Assembly (NCBI GenBank): GCA_027886175.1
Contig: JAJNNQ010000075.1
Coordinates: 6,675,001-6,739,000, forward strand
Direction: 5' to 3'
Source of the DNA: Phylloscopus collybita
Taxonomy: Eukaryota; Chordata; Aves; Passeriformes; Phylloscopidae
Length of the DNA stretch: 64,000 bases
Shown: positions 11,560-24,738 of the stretch, piece by piece
Position numbering within the stretch: the stretch's first letter is position 1
How the letters are laid out: each line of letters starts with the position of its first letter
Translations under genes and position numbers: made by a program
Notes under the pieces: model-generated
The model's input: only the letters and a program-made list of their open reading frames with translations
Told to the model about the DNA's origin: nothing
Databases searched by the model: none

Positions 11560-12976
11560 GTAAAACAAAATAACAATGGCTTTGACCCTAAGATTTTTTA
11601 AAATTCTAGGGAGAAAAGCAAGAATAAAAATAAGATGTGTAAAAAAAAATGTAGTTCTGACTTTATGTAAGATCAGGTGGTCATGGGATCTTTGTTGGAA
11701 TGCATGCCTTGCTATGTCTGTTAAATTTTAATATGTGGTAGGGTTAACAACCTTTTAAGTGCTTTTTTTTTTTTTTTTGCATTTTAGGATTCTAGTCCTT
11801 TATTTGAAGCAGAAGGGTGAAAGCATTAGCAAAAAAAAGTAAAATTGACAAACTTACTGCATTTTGTAATATGATGAATATTCAGTGGTGTTAACTGTAA
11901 GATGAGCAAAGCTGCAGAAAAAAGCTTATATCTTGGTCCAGAGAAGGCTGGAATCTAGAAAACTGAATTTTTTAATTGATCAGCTCAACAAATTAAAATG
12001 TTATGCAGAGTAAGTCTTCTATATGTTCCATGTTTTCAGCTTCAGTCCTGGAGATTCATGCAGAATTGATGGGAAAACCACAGATTTAGATACTTTTATT
12101 AAAAAATTATGGTTGACCAGCAGAGTGTGTTCCACTGCCCAAGCAGGCTGATTTTGAAGTCCAGTGAGAGGAAAAAGGAGTCAACTGCAGCTGGCTGACC
12201 CCCGCAGTTTTAGGCCTCTTCTGCTGAATTTCAGTCTGGCCCCTATCACAAATCTAAAACCTAATTTGGAAGAGCTGACCTGCAGGTCTTGTCTAACAGT
12301 TACTGACTATCCACACACAGAAGGATAAGTCCTTGAAAAACACTGGAGTAGGTTCTATTTGGACAGCTGTTCAAAGAACACAGGACAAGCATTTGAAAAT
12401 GTAGCAGTTCAGAGTCTTCTGTCCATATTCCAAATGATTCTCTGTGCACTTTCCCTGTAGCTGCCCAAAGCTGAAAACATAAGGGAACATCCTGGATGCA
12501 AGAGTGTCTCTGTTGCTGAACGAGCTATAAAGAGTCCCATCGGAGCAGGAATATACACTGACAGCTTGTCTTGAAAAAAAACCCCATAGTTTATGGAAAG
12601 GATAATTTTTCTGAAACACAATACCTTTTTTTTTTCAAATCTCTTCTGAGATGTTTTAACAGATCTACATTATAAATTCATTTTGCTCAAAAGGTCTTTG
12701 CTAAACCCTGGTACAGTACAAGTCTGTTGTGAGTTCTAAGATAATTGTGCAATAAAAATAAGGTCAGGGTAACTTAGCATCCTTAAAACAACTTTTGAAG
12801 TAGAATCTAGAAGAACACTGTGGGATGATTATCCTGTCTCCCATGTAATGCTCTTCTTGAATTCTGTTTCACCCAATATAGCTCTTGTTACAGTATTTGT
12901 TGTCCAAACTCATGCTTGTTGTTGTTAAATCACTGAAATGAGATTATTCATTCCTTGGCTGGGTTTTGTTTCCAAG
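11560..12976 (+). other. ZNF407 intron after the last finger exon
   Basis: The 1.4-kb intron runs from GTAAAA to TTTGTTTCCAAG. It contains a run of 17 T at 11763-11778 ending in CATTTTAG at 11787; a short open segment in phase 0 follows it and is listed separately. The rest is unique AT-rich sequence with no recognised repeat. Antisense open frames at 12371-12621 show no protein-like character. Confidence 0.8.
11788..11820 (+). other. candidate short alternative terminal coding segment of ZNF407 (unproven)
   Basis: An optimal-looking acceptor (poly-T then GCATTTTAG, AG at 11786-11787) lies only 228 bases after the donor at 11560. In the required phase 0 it reads DSSPLFEAEG then TGA at 11818-11820. 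Use of this site would end the protein right after the last finger and drop the C-terminal tail. An ATTAAA variant poly(A) signal lies at 11992-11997. Poly-T tracts are frequent in introns, so chance is a serious alternative. Confidence 0.22.
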
Positions 12977-13103
12977 TTAACTGCAGAAGTTTCTGAGGAA
13001 GCATCCACTCAGTATCTCCATATCACAGAGGCTGGAGAAGATGTTCAGGGCACTCAAGCTGCTGTGGCTGCATTACAAAACCTCAGATACACTTCTGAGA
13101 ACA
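12977..13103 (+). CDS. ZNF407: ZNF407 exon, C-terminal tail part 1 (fourth of six)
   Basis: The exon is 127 bases, with acceptor GTTTCCAAG and donor GTAAGT. It enters in phase 0 and leaves one base of a serine codon. It encodes residues 116-157, including STQYLHITEAGEDVQGTQ and AAVAALQNLRYTSEN. There are no cysteine-histidine motifs. The segment is acidic, with an alanine-rich stretch likely to form a helix. A second AG ten bases further in (TTAACTGCAG) would break the frame, which supports the chosen acceptor. The text matches what I remember of this part of mammalian ZNF407. Confidence 0.88.
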
Positions 13104-14658
13104 GTAAGTTACCTTTTTCTAGGTTGGAACACAAATATACCTTTTTTTCCAAAATATCTAATTTTTTAAGTGTACTGGGCAATATACGAACTCCTGTGAT
13201 CTCCTATTAAAAATTATGAAATAAAGTCATCCAGAACTTACTTCTGGGGGGTTATATTTTTTTTAAGTATAAATTAGAAATTATAATTCATTATGAATTT
13301 CTATATCCTGAAGTCATTAATACTTATCACTGCCTGTTTTGCACTTTATTATTAGCTGTGTGGAATTTCCTGCCTATATTATTAAATATACTGTGAAATT
13401 AGCTATCTTGGCAGAGTAGATGGTGTGTATCTAATGACAATTCTCTGGCTATTATTTTTCTCCCTCTCTGGCTGTAGTCAGCAAGACTGCAGGAGTGACA
13501 TGGTGGGATAGCTCATTTACCACGTTCCCAAGACAGCGCTAACAATCTCGATTTTGATGGTACACAAAACTAAGCGAGCTATTCTGTATCAGGTTGAGGA
13601 GAAGAGTAGCATTAGATAATGTCTGCTAAATGGGAAATAAAAATAAAAAAAAGGAGAAAAGAAAAAAATGCCCAGATTTCTGAGAGTGTTAAAACACCAG
13701 AGACTAGAGTAGGTGTTCCTATGTTGTTTGGTTTTTTTTTTTTTAATACATATACCTGACCTAGACTACTATCACAGTATCAACCTCAGTTTGAAAGAGT
13801 TTAAGTTAGGAGATTGGATTTATTGTATCTCTGACAGTGATTAAAGCAAATATAAGGTAGCTTTACATGACCCTGACAGTTTCTTTCCGTGTCTGACATC
13901 TCCCTCACGCTAACAATGGGCATGTAGGAATGGTGGCCATTGGTGGGAATTTGTATTCCTGCATAACAAAAAACATTTTTCTGCATTCAGGTCTTTCACA
14001 CCTTGTGAGAAGTGAGAGTACAACTATAACCGTTTTGTTTTGGTTTTTTTTGTAAACATCCCTTCCTTTGGCAGGGCTACACACAGAGAAATTTTTTAAA
14101 AGGACAGATATGTTCTGATCCAGTGTTTATAAAATGATCGGTATGAGTTTTCCCAAGCAATTAACATTTCCCTTCAGGAGGTTAGTGATAAAACTACTTC
14201 ATCTAGGTTGAGGGGTATTGCAGAAGACCAGACAGATGGTAAACAGAGGTTTCTAAAATACCAAATGGCTGTTATGGTTATAAGTATACAAGTAGGTTCT
14301 GTGTAAGATGAATGTCTGATAAATACACATTTGGATTTGTAAAGTCTTGCAGCCTCCTAATTTGCAGTTCCTGCTATGGCTTGTGGCTGTTGTTTCTTTA
14401 TTTATTGTATTCTTTTGGATCTCTGTCAAATAGGCATAGAAGTGATCAGTGTGGCTTTACTTGCTGATTCATTTATTCCCTGGGCAAATTTTTTTTTGTG
14501 AAGACATCCCTGCCGTAGATCTGCTATTAAAGTGCCACGTTGTTGAGCTTTCTGAATTGTACCAGCAGCACTGCGAGTCAGGGCTGTGCTGCTTGGATTC
14601 ACATAACCTCAGAACTGCCCTACTGTGATGATCTTATGGCTGCTATCTTTCTGATAAG
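13104..14658 (+). other. ZNF407 intron within the C-terminal tail region
   Basis: The 1.55-kb intron runs from GTAAGT to TTTCTGATAAG. It is AT-rich, with a poly-T run at 13732-13744 and an A-rich run at 13640-13670. I see no recognised transposon and no other exon. Confidence 0.78.
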
Positions 14659-14789
14659 GTGAAAGACTGGATCCAACAGCTGTAAACATCCTGCAGCAGA
14701 TCATTGAGTTGGGTTCGGAATCCCACGATGCCGCTGCAGTGGCTTCTGTCGTTACCATGGCACCTGGCACGGTGACAGTGGTGAAGCAG
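14659..14789 (+). CDS. ZNF407: ZNF407 exon, C-terminal tail part 2 (fifth of six)
   Basis: The exon is 131 bases, with donor GTGAGA. The acceptor (CTATCTTTCTGATAAG) has a weak pyrimidine tract; it is fixed by the need for two bases, GT, to finish the serine codon begun upstream. The exon encodes residues 159-201: ERLDPTAVNILQQIIELG, then SESHDAAAVASVVTMAPG and TVTVVKQ. The first half looks helical (NILQQIIEL) and the rest is small and hydrophobic with valine runs. There are no DNA-binding motifs. Overlapping antisense frames at 14609-14834 are shadows of this exon. Confidence 0.88.
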
Positions 14790-14924
14790 GTGAGAGCTTT
14801 TTTCTTCTCTAAACCAGCCACACTGAATTTTCATGCATTTATTGTGAAACGGGTGTTACTTTGCAAGGGACAAATTTTAAATGGTCATTCAAGACACGTG
14901 GAGAGTTTTTCCTAGTTTTTTCAC

Positions 14925-15093
14925 TGGGTGTTGGGTGTATGTGTGTTCACATGCTTGTGTGTATGTGTGTTTACATATTTACATACATGTTTACATGTGT
15001 ATGTTTATACATATACATCTTTATACATCTAAAAATGCATATAATATATAACATACCAATAAATACACCTGTCTGTGTATGTAGGTATGTGTG
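14925..15093. repeat. GT/AC- and TA-rich low-complexity region
   Basis: Alternating purine-pyrimidine text such as GTGTATGTGTGTTTACATAT and TATACATATACATC fills about 170 bases. This looks like a decayed (TG)n/(TA)n microsatellite. Confidence 0.7.
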
Positions 15094-18000
15094 TGAAAAT
15101 ACAGCTTTTTTCTAGCGGGTGTTTTCAGGCTTTATAAAATAACATATTTTGTGCAGGCATTTAGTGCCATTGTCATCTAAAAGATTCAGGTGGTCCTTGG
15201 TGCATCAAGCAAAAGGAAATAATTTTCAGTTTGAGGGCCTATTGGGTTCCAACATCAAGACTTTTGCTCAGTATTTCCTCCTCACAGATGTCTGCTGACT
15301 TTGTTGCTGCCATTTTTCATTCTCTTCTCAATGTTCTTTAAATTCTGCTTGTTCCTTCTCTTTCATAATAGCTCTTTGCTTTTCCTTTTCGCCACTGATT
15401 CTCTGAGGTCTCTGCACTCAGTGTTTGACAGGTGAGGGAAGGAAAGTACATGAGAAACCTTTAACTTCCCAAAGAGTTTAAGTAACTCCTTTTATTTAAA
15501 TGAATCTGAACTGATTATTCTGAGTGTTAAAACTAACTTTTGAGTTCAGCATTTTTTGTAGTATTGTGAACATTGAGTTTGTGAAGCTCCATAGAAGTGT
15601 GAAGTTCATGGTCTGTGAAGTGCTTGGATAATTCCTAAGTTTGCTGCCCAAATGTCACAAAGACAAGGCAGAATTTGAAGTCAGAGCATTTTCAGATGTT
15701 CTTTTGCAATACTTAACAGGTATTTTGCCTAGAAACTATGTAAGAGTTTAGTACTTTTTGTAGAATAACATACCCAAATTTGAAAACTAAATTCAATCAT
15801 TGAAGAGAAGGGACAGTGTGGTCCAATTATGTGCAAGTTTCAGAACAACTTTCATAGTATAGCCACTACCAACGTGCTATAGAGATGACCTGTTCAGGGG
15901 TTGAATGCAGTATTAGCAATTGGTGTTTGTCAATATTATTGAAATTAGTTCAATAAAGAATGCATCTTTTGAGGTTGTTTACAAAGGTATAGGAGAAAGT
16001 GGCTGCTGAAGTAGACCTGCCTAGAGAATGTTTTGATACCTGAGTGTTAAACTTTAAATATACAGGTGTTAACTCTGATCAATATCTGAGTCATCATAAA
16101 ATCTATTAACTTTCTTTTTGGACTCTCTGAATTTACTGGTAACTTTTTCTAAATAAATATTTATATTCCAAATTAATTTTCTTCTTCACTTTTCAATCCA
16201 TATTTCTCACCTTTTGAGTTTGCAGACTGCTAAGCCTTAATCACTTCTTGTTCCGTGTATCCATCAGTGACTCTCACTGGTCTGATACCAAACTGTTACA
16301 AGCACCACTCCTATATCAAATGAAATACTCAATTCTCAGAGCACAGAATCTCTTTGCTGCTTTTCTTTTAGTGCCATGTTTCCCCCTCCCTTTAGAATCT
16401 TTCACCTTTTAAAAATTTTCTTTTCAGATTTCTCTTTTTTTCCTTTTATTTTTTTAGAAAAAGTGTTGTTTATTTTATCAGAGTCTGGTCTGTTATACAG
16501 CTGTAATTACTTTCCAACTCTTGTCTTCCCACCAGAAAATTGCTCCAGAATTAAAGGCACACCCAATTTCAATCTGGGGGAAAGAAGTCTTTAAATATTT
16601 TTAACTTGACTTAAATCCTCCCCTATTAGAAGCTGTCAGGTTTCTTCTTCAATAATGAGTTGCTTTCTGTGGGATATCCCTCATTTGTATCTATGACTTG
16701 GTTGGGTTGTAATTATCATTGGTTCCTAATTGTTAACCTTGAAGTGACCTTTAGATATGTTCGTATTTCACTTTCCTACTGGAAAATGTTTTCCACACTT
16801 TCTTCTGTGACCTTCAGCTTCTCTTGTGGGTTGTAAAACAAAGAATTCTTTCAGGGTGTCAGCAATATATTGACATCTGTCACTGAATTTCTGCTCCTGT
16901 TCTTTAATGGCCCCACCGAGTCCTTGCTTAGCAGCTTGGGTCCATTTTTTTTCCTTAACAACATTTATTGTAGTTGTCCTGATTTTTATGCTGTTTGTTT
17001 TTTTTTTTCTTTTGCTGTAAGGGCATACATTACCCATATCTTATATCAGTTTTTACTTTCATATCTCATTTTTAGCTAGTCCTTGCAAGTGTCATTCATA
17101 TTTCTCTATTTGCACCAAGAAATTTCTTCTAATTCTAAATTAATAGAATGTTTTAAAAGGATTTTTTTTTTTGCTGTAAATGTTACACTATAGTGTTCCT
17201 AATTTTGTCTCCTCTTTCCTCCCTGGAAATTTCTTTCTCCCACAGCTGTCCTCATCTTTACTTTTCACTCATAAAAATCCCATTTACACTTTATCCATAA
17301 AATCTTGTATAAGTCCAGCTGTATGTATCAGTAATGCTTCAGTGCTCATGCTTTAGCATTTCCCCAACCTGTGTGCTAACATGATATACCATGTGTGAAG
17401 GATTCTTCTATTAAATTATTCTGCTTGTAGTCTTACTGCAAGTATACTGTATTATAAGTACACATTATAATGGAGGTGAAATCAAGATCAGATTGTTTCT
17501 TCACAGCTCCTGAATTGCATGTTGAGAAAAGAAAATTCAGTTCTGACTTAGGAAACTTCATATTTCTTGTTTATACGAATGATTTTATTAAAGAAAAGGC
17601 TTTGACAACACAGGAGTAACGAATTCCAGACAGAATTGGGATTCAGCTTATGATTTTAAACCCCAAAATTGCAAAGTTAGCCCTGCTTAGCTTGGATTAT
17701 GCTTGGGAAATAGGAATCATTGTTGGCTCTGTTAGTGTCATGTGTATGAGACCTTTCCAAGGCTGGAGCCTGAAATGATTTTATCTTAATTGTGTCTGTG
17801 AGTCAGTATACTAATCTGTTGTCAAAGTTATTTTTTTTCTAATTTGGGATAAATCCAGTTGTGTGAGCTCTGAAAATATGCAGCTGTTAAGGAGTGTAAT
17901 ATATATTTCTTACTAAATGCCTGAGAAAAAAAAAATTTAGTAATGTGAAGTTTTATTGATATGACCTGAGACTGGCAAAAATACCCTTTGAAACTCTGAT

Positions 18001-21000
18001 GACAGCATGGCAGGAGAAGTCCATCCTTGTTCAGTTACTAGGGATCCACTCTGGATCTCTTTGTAAAAGAGCTAATGAAGATATTTCTTCATAGCATGAC
18101 ATTTGAGTTGTTCTGCTCTGCTTAAAGACTGAAAAAATAACAAGGTGGGGATAAAGACAGAGGAAAGAGTGCTAAGTTTGAAGAACAACTAGGAAAGAGG
18201 CTTATAAATGCTTAGAAAAAACCAGGAAATACTCTTCATAGTGGATGGTAACATAGGCAGGAGAAAGGAGTTTTGTGGGAACAGCACATGGGAAGGTGAA
18301 GGGACTGGAGAGTAAAACAAGAGACTTTCCTTTCTGCACATTCAACACTCTGTGTCCTATTACAGATGGACTTTTGCCCTTGTGCCTTAGGGTGGAGATT
18401 GATTCCTTTGGTTTTTTGATTATTTTGCTAGAAGAGGCTGTTAAATCCATTATTTATAGGGGTGGACTATTTTCCTGGCTCACATGCCAAACATAAGCAG
18501 TCAGGCAGTATCACACACACCCTTGATTTACTGTTTCTGCAGGCCTGTGTTCAAAAATTTGTTTTTCATGCAAAATCTGTATGTTAACTGGAACGGAGAT
18601 AGCATTTCACTACAAACTGCCTTGATGTTTAGTTGTTTCTTTCAGTTAGAGTGTACATCAAACAAAGATACTGTTCCATAAAAAGTTTCTTCCAAGTTAA
18701 ACATTTGTTTGATTTAAATTCTGAGTTTCTTGTGAGGAAACATTACCCTCAGAAATGAACACCCCTGATGTGTTATCTTTTTAAGAAGAGATTCTTTTAG
18801 TGTGTAGTGCTGTAAGTAACTCTCCAAGGAAATGATATTCGAAGTGCATATGCTTGGTTTCACAATATATGAAGAACATCCTTGAAACTTTAGTTCCTGA
18901 ATCCCTCCCTGCACTGACCAGAATATCAGAAGTGTTTCCTCCTCTTGGTGCCCATCAGCTCTAGTTTCTCTTCTAGTTTTTGCTTATCCATTTGTTTATT
19001 AGCAGGAATGTTTAATGACAGCAAGATACTACCGAATTTAATTTATTCATTTTTTGCATAAATAAATGCAGTATATTTCTTGTGTCAGATCTCTTTGATG
19101 CAAAGAGTAAAAAGCATGAAGGATTCTCTGTCCAAATATGAGTTTTTATTTTTGCATCAAATTACTACTACAGAACAGTAGAATTTTGGATTGCAAACCA
19201 AAGGTTTACATTGGTATGCACTATAGTAACAAGTTAAATTTGGTTGTATGTTACCTGTTTCTCAGGGTTTTTTTCATTTAGATAGGGATGGACAAATTTG
19301 CTGATAATTGGCTATTTTTAGGCCTGTGATACTGCAGTGGGTTTGTGTGCTCTAGAACCATCACTTTTAGCTCACTCTGAAGATGGCTGAGAAGTTTATG
19401 TTAATCACTAGTCATTATTATTAATCACTAAGGTGATTATATCAGCCTTCCTGCACAGTTGTTCATCAGAAGTCCATTTATTTCTCAGCTCTGTGGGATG
19501 TCTTTCCTGTTTTTCAAGCCAGAGAGCTGATTTCCTCCTCCAGAACATTCTTGGGCCTTGCCTGCAGGTGAATACCTAAATGGTGCCAATTTGTTCTGAA
19601 TGATGGCTCCTATATGGTTTCTCATTTCAACCTTTTAGCTACAGTGGTTGCCCAAGCCATCGTTATTTTATGCTACAGTTAACTGTGATAATCTTTTTTC
19701 TGACATTCACAGTTTGTGTTTTATCCCTTTTATATTCTTTCAGAAAAAACCTCAAAGATTACTTTTTCTCCTCTTCTTGTCATCGCCCTCTCTTATCCTG
19801 TTTACTTGATGTTCCTTTTTTTGCCACATCAAACAAAATCTTGTTTTCCTTTCATGGGTTTTTACTCCTTTCCAACTTAGAGTCCTATTTCTCATTAGCT
19901 GTAAAGATTTTGTCTCCTACCTTTGCTCAGTCCATGAAGATTTAATTGCTTATTACTTTTTTCAAACAAGTTTCTAATGCCTTCTTCCATATTCTGCCTA
20001 GTTGTGTGGATTTTTAATAAGAAGCAATTTGTACCTCATTGTCTCCTCTCTATTACTTGTCAAAAATAGGATGACAGCAATTATCTGTGGATAGACTGTT
20101 GTATATTGACACTAATGCCTGTCACACTGTCTCATTTATGTTTTACTCTCTCACCTCCCTTTTTCTATGTCTGCTTACTTTCTCTTGTTTTATGCTGAAA
20201 TTATAAGGCCTTTGGGATATGAGCTACTCTTTTCATGTAGCATAGCTGATACAATCCAGGTCCTGATCCAAAGCACTACAGAAATAATAACAATAAAGAG
20301 CAGTAGTTGGCTGCTGAATTCTCTTTCTTTTCCTTCCACTCAGAAAGATGAGACAGGACCGACATTTTTACTACTTCTTTAGACTGAAGGGAACAGTTAA
20401 ATCTATTCCTGAAAAGGATAGTAACCTATTTTTAACCTAGACATAATGTGTTCTGGAGAATAGGTATATCAGCTATTACAATAACTAAACAGATCTTTTT
20501 CAGAAGATAACCAGAAAATATTGGATTTCCATGTGTTTCGCCCTTTATTTTAGTTCCTTTCATCCTTTTATTCAGCCTGATCTCTTCAGGCTCCAGTAAA
20601 AACCTACCATGGTAAGTCACTTTCTTCAAAGTGACAGCAGTAGGAAGGCAGAGCCAAGATTATACATCAGCTCAAAGTAGATCACAGAAAATAATTTCAT
20701 AGCATAGCACATCTTCAAAGTAAATACCTATTATTAGCATGGCTGTCACATCAGAGGCTACTGAACACGGTACTTTGGCAGCACACCTTGGATTTCAGTC
20801 TGGCTTGGATTGGACCTGACATGATGTTGGGTGCTGGTGGTAATCTAGAAAATTTGCCAGTATATGGAGTTATAGACATGTTGATTGTCAATTTTGTAGT
20901 TGCTTTAGAAGACAGCAGTCTGATGTTTCCTGTGACAGTAACAGAAATGGAAAGTTTTAAATGGGGCAGATGGGGCTGAGGCCCTGTTCCCTCAGCCTTT

Positions 21001-21009
21001 GAGGAGTTT

Positions 21010-21034
21010 TTTTATCTGTAACATACAGATAAAA
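21010..21034. repeat. perfect 11-bp inverted repeat with 3-base loop
   Basis: Arm TTTTATCTGTA (21010-21020) is followed by ACA and then the exact reverse complement TACAGATAAAA (21024-21034). Each arm holds a GATA core (TTATCT / AGATAA). It could be a paired GATA-type site, a short hairpin, or chance. Confidence 0.8.
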
Positions 21035-23409
21035 TCTCAGTCAAGACCACTGTCCTGTTAGAGCTCCTAAAACAATGGCAGTGTTCCCATTCTGCCTCAC
21101 GAGGAGGTGGGATGATCCAGCATTTTGCCAGAAGAGTGCCATGTCCAGCCACAGTCCCTGTGTCAGGATATGGTCAACCAGCCGAGTGCTAAAACTTTTT
21201 AAAAATCTGCATCAACAGTATGAAGATTTGTTTGTCTCCTTGCTTTTTTTATGCAAAGCAACTCTTTCATACTCAACCCTCTTATTATTCCAAAACCATT
21301 GTGCACCAAATCGTCTTTGTTTTGTAGCTCATTATAGAGATTCAAGTGATCAAATTATGGTGTTTTCTGTGTGTCTTTTTCACACAATATAACTGTATGA
21401 GAAAGAGTTGAAATTATTCAAATGATATTGAACAAAACTTGTAGGCACCAATGTAAGCTGACACATCACATATCCAGGTGCTGTCTGTGATCTAAAATGC
21501 TTTCATTTTAATCCTTTTGCAGATATTATATATATTTTCTTCCTGATGTTTTTTGATATAAATAGGAGCATCTGCAGCCTAGTGTAAGGTTTTAAAAATC
21601 TGAAAGATCTCTGTGATTAACTTTCCTGCTTCATGGTAAACTGAAAAGCAGCATTCAACCTGAAATCAAGGGAAAGATTCCACTGAGGATTTGGGGACAG
21701 GCCCAGCAAAACTGTTTTAAGCACAATGGACGTGCAACTCCTGCTGACTTCAAATAAAATTGAAGATATTACAGTATTTCACAGAATGAGCTCTAGGGTA
21801 AGGAAAAGGCTTTAGCATCTTACTGCAAATATTTTTTTTACTCCTTTTCAGGATAGGGAAGAAGTATATTTTCCTTAATGTCTTGAATTCATTTATTTCA
21901 AATTTGAAAAGTCTTTCTTGTTTTGAGAGGACAAGATTCCTCTAGCAGAGACCCATTTGTAATGAGTGCTTCCATGTATTTGGATGGTCCTTGGATATGT
22001 AAATTAAGAACATTTGGAACTTAGAGATGTAGAGCTTCTTATGAAAACATGATGGTGAGAGTCCCATTGGCTTTTGCGAGAGACAGATTTAGTTAATAAA
22101 GAATATTTATGCAGGTACTGACTTGATTTAATGTGCCAGCTGTGTGTGGCTTCAGCTCCTTGCTGTCATTCTTTAACGAAGGATAAGCAGACAGATGCTT
22201 TTCAGCTGACTCTCAAACAGAAAAGAGGTCTTGGATGCTGCTCTTCGAAAGATTTCAGAAGCCAATAAAGAGAATTGAGTGTGGTGACTTCGTTCATTCA
22301 GATGGCAGCTGTCCCACTGTTTCATCAATTCGAAAGATGTAAATTAACATTTTGAGATTATTCCCTGTGGAACAATCTAATAGGAACCAAACAGAAGCAT
22401 GTAAACATTGAACTGATTTGAAATGTAAATATCCCAAATAATGTGGTGATTTGTCAAACTAAAAGGATTACAGATAGCTGTCAAAAAAAGATACTGGAAG
22501 CTAGAAACACCAGAAATAAAGGCATTAGTTTTCTTTACCCTGCATGACAAGGGTAATAAACCCACATCGATAAAGTCCGGTAGGGAGTTTAAATTAACTT
22601 TCTTTATTGGCCATTTTCATTTCAAAAGGATATAAAACTGAATAAGTATTAGATTGCTTCTATTGAATTGGATGCGATTCTGCTTTCATTTCATTTTTGT
22701 GTCAACTATGCTTTATTTATTTTCCTCTTTTCATTATTTATGTACATTCACAAAGCTATATTTAAAATTATTTATGGGTTTTGATTTAGAGTGACAAGAG
22801 TGAGATCCATCTCATACTATACTGTGCATTCTTGTAGCTCTTAACAAATGTAGTATCATTTTTCTGGCCAGAGGCATGTTGTCAGAGGGTTATGTGTAGT
22901 GCACTAAAACAAGAGGGATTAGTGTATATTGCATAATTATAGGGCCACATTTTAGACACCCCTATTTGTGTATTTGTTTGAGCATCTCCAGCATCAAGGG
23001 CTGTAATTGTGAGCTGATTCATAACAAGCTGTGAGATTCTAATTATCTAACATTTTTAACTGCAGCTTCCTATCTGAATTCAGTGGTGACTAGACTTTTC
23101 ATGGCCTGTTGCAATATTCATTAGTAGATCTTGTGTATGTCCTTAACTTCCACAGGGGAGCTGACAGTGGAGCAAGTACCCTCAGGAAAGAGGAGAGTTA
23201 TGGAAATGGAGTTTGGTGTCTGAATTCACTAAAGCTCTATTGCTTTCAGTAGGATTTAGGGTTTCTTTAATAATTTAATAAGAAAAAAGGGTGCATTAGG
23301 TGCAGCAAGAGCTACAACTTTACAGTGCTATGTGGGGTTTTTTTTTTCATGATTTAGCTCCTTGCTTTTCAAAGAGAGGCTCAAGCTTCCATTAGTGAGG
23401 TGTATGTTG

Positions 23410-23722
23410 GTGAAAGGGACTTATAAAAAGAGAGACAGTGATTTTTGACAGATAGGGAAAGGACAGGGGGGATTGTTTATAAACTCAAAGAGGAGAGACT
23501 TAGATTAGATGTTAGGAAGAAATTCTTTACTCAGAGGGCAGTGAGGCATGGGAACAGATTTGCCCTGAGAAGTTGTGGATGCCCCATCCCTGGGAGTGTT
23601 CGAGGCCAGGCTGGATAGGCCTAGTGGGAGGTGTCCCTGCGCAGGCAGAGGGCTTGGAACATCTCCAAGTTCCCTGTCAATCCAAACCATTCTGTGAGTC
23701 TATGACTCTTTGATTCTATGAT
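23410..23722 (+). mobile_element. CR1 LINE 3'-end fragment, sense
   Basis: The copy contains GAAAGGGACTTATAAAAAGA, CTTAGATTAGATGTTAGGAA, AAATTCTTTACTCAGAGGGC, GTGGATGCCCCATCCCTGGG, GGCCAGGCTGGATAGGCC and a 3' tail of TCTATGACTCTTTGATTCTA. It is 5'-truncated, as is usual for CR1. Confidence 0.88.
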
Positions 23723-24647
23723 ACCTGCATTTGGAGACAACATAAATTGTTCTTTCTGAGGCTGGTTACAAATTTTACTGCGCCAAGAAAAATATCCAGC
23801 TTCATCTACTTGTGTAGGGTGTTGAGCTTGAACTTCAGCAGAGCTGTTTAAGCTACATGTTTGATAAAAGAAACAGAATGTGGAAAGGACTTCATTCCAT
23901 TCCTGTGTCCTTTATCCCTATAAACTGAATCCTGTGCAACGAAGCCAGAGTGGACAACAGTGGGTATGACTGTGCTGTTGCATTAAGATCAGTGACAATG
24001 GCCAGATTCCCTTTAGGTGTTAAATGTTTCACCAGGTAAAATCCACATATATTTCATTAGTATATTACTGCCATACTGACTTGGGGCCCTCTGAATAATT
24101 TAACACCTGGACATACTTATTGTTGTTAAGAAAAAGCTTTCTATAGCCTTTTTAATTGAGTGAAAGTTCAGTGCTGTGAAGTCCTGAGAGGTTTGTGAAT
24201 CTCTGAAATCATCTTCTGACAGATATTTTAAACACAAAATAGAAAAGTCAGAAGCAAAGTCACTGTATAATAAAGAGAATGTCTGCTTAGGGAAAAAAAC
24301 TAAATGAGAAAAGACCATCAAGAAAACAAACATATAGGGGCTATTTTTCTCCTTGCTGTCTCTAAGGGACCAAACAGATCCTTGGAATCTTCACTATAGT
24401 TCTTCCCTTCTGTTCCCTCTTCCCCCTTAAGCAGCATTAATGATCTTAATTATATTTATTTGAATTTGATTATGCTATTACTGTTTACTTTTGAGTCAGC
24501 TTCTAACAAAAAAATTAACCCTTTTCTAACTTCTGTAACTTACATTCCACACTTTGTAGAATCTACCATGGCTGTCTGACCTTTTCTTTTTAAGATTACT
24601 TATGAGTTCAGTGCTGCAAGAGCTCACTCTGCTCCAGCAGACAGAAC

Positions 24648-24738
24648 CATAGATTCCAAGAATGGTTTGGATTGGAAAGGAGCTTAAAAATCATCTCATT
24701 CCAACCTTCCAGCCATGGGCAATGACACCTCCCCCTAA
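24648..24738 (-). mobile_element. CR1 LINE 3'-tail fragment, antisense
   Basis: It reads ATAGATTCCAAGAATGGTTT, GGATTGGAAAGGAGCTTAAA and AATCATCTCATTCCAACC, then a CCATGGGCAATGACACCTCC segment. This is the reverse complement of a CR1 3' end. Only about 90 bases remain. Confidence 0.8.

Noticed and set aside
12977..12987. Alternative acceptor AG at 12985-12986 for the fourth exon
   Set aside because: It would shift the frame relative to both neighbouring exons and remove residues that fit the family.
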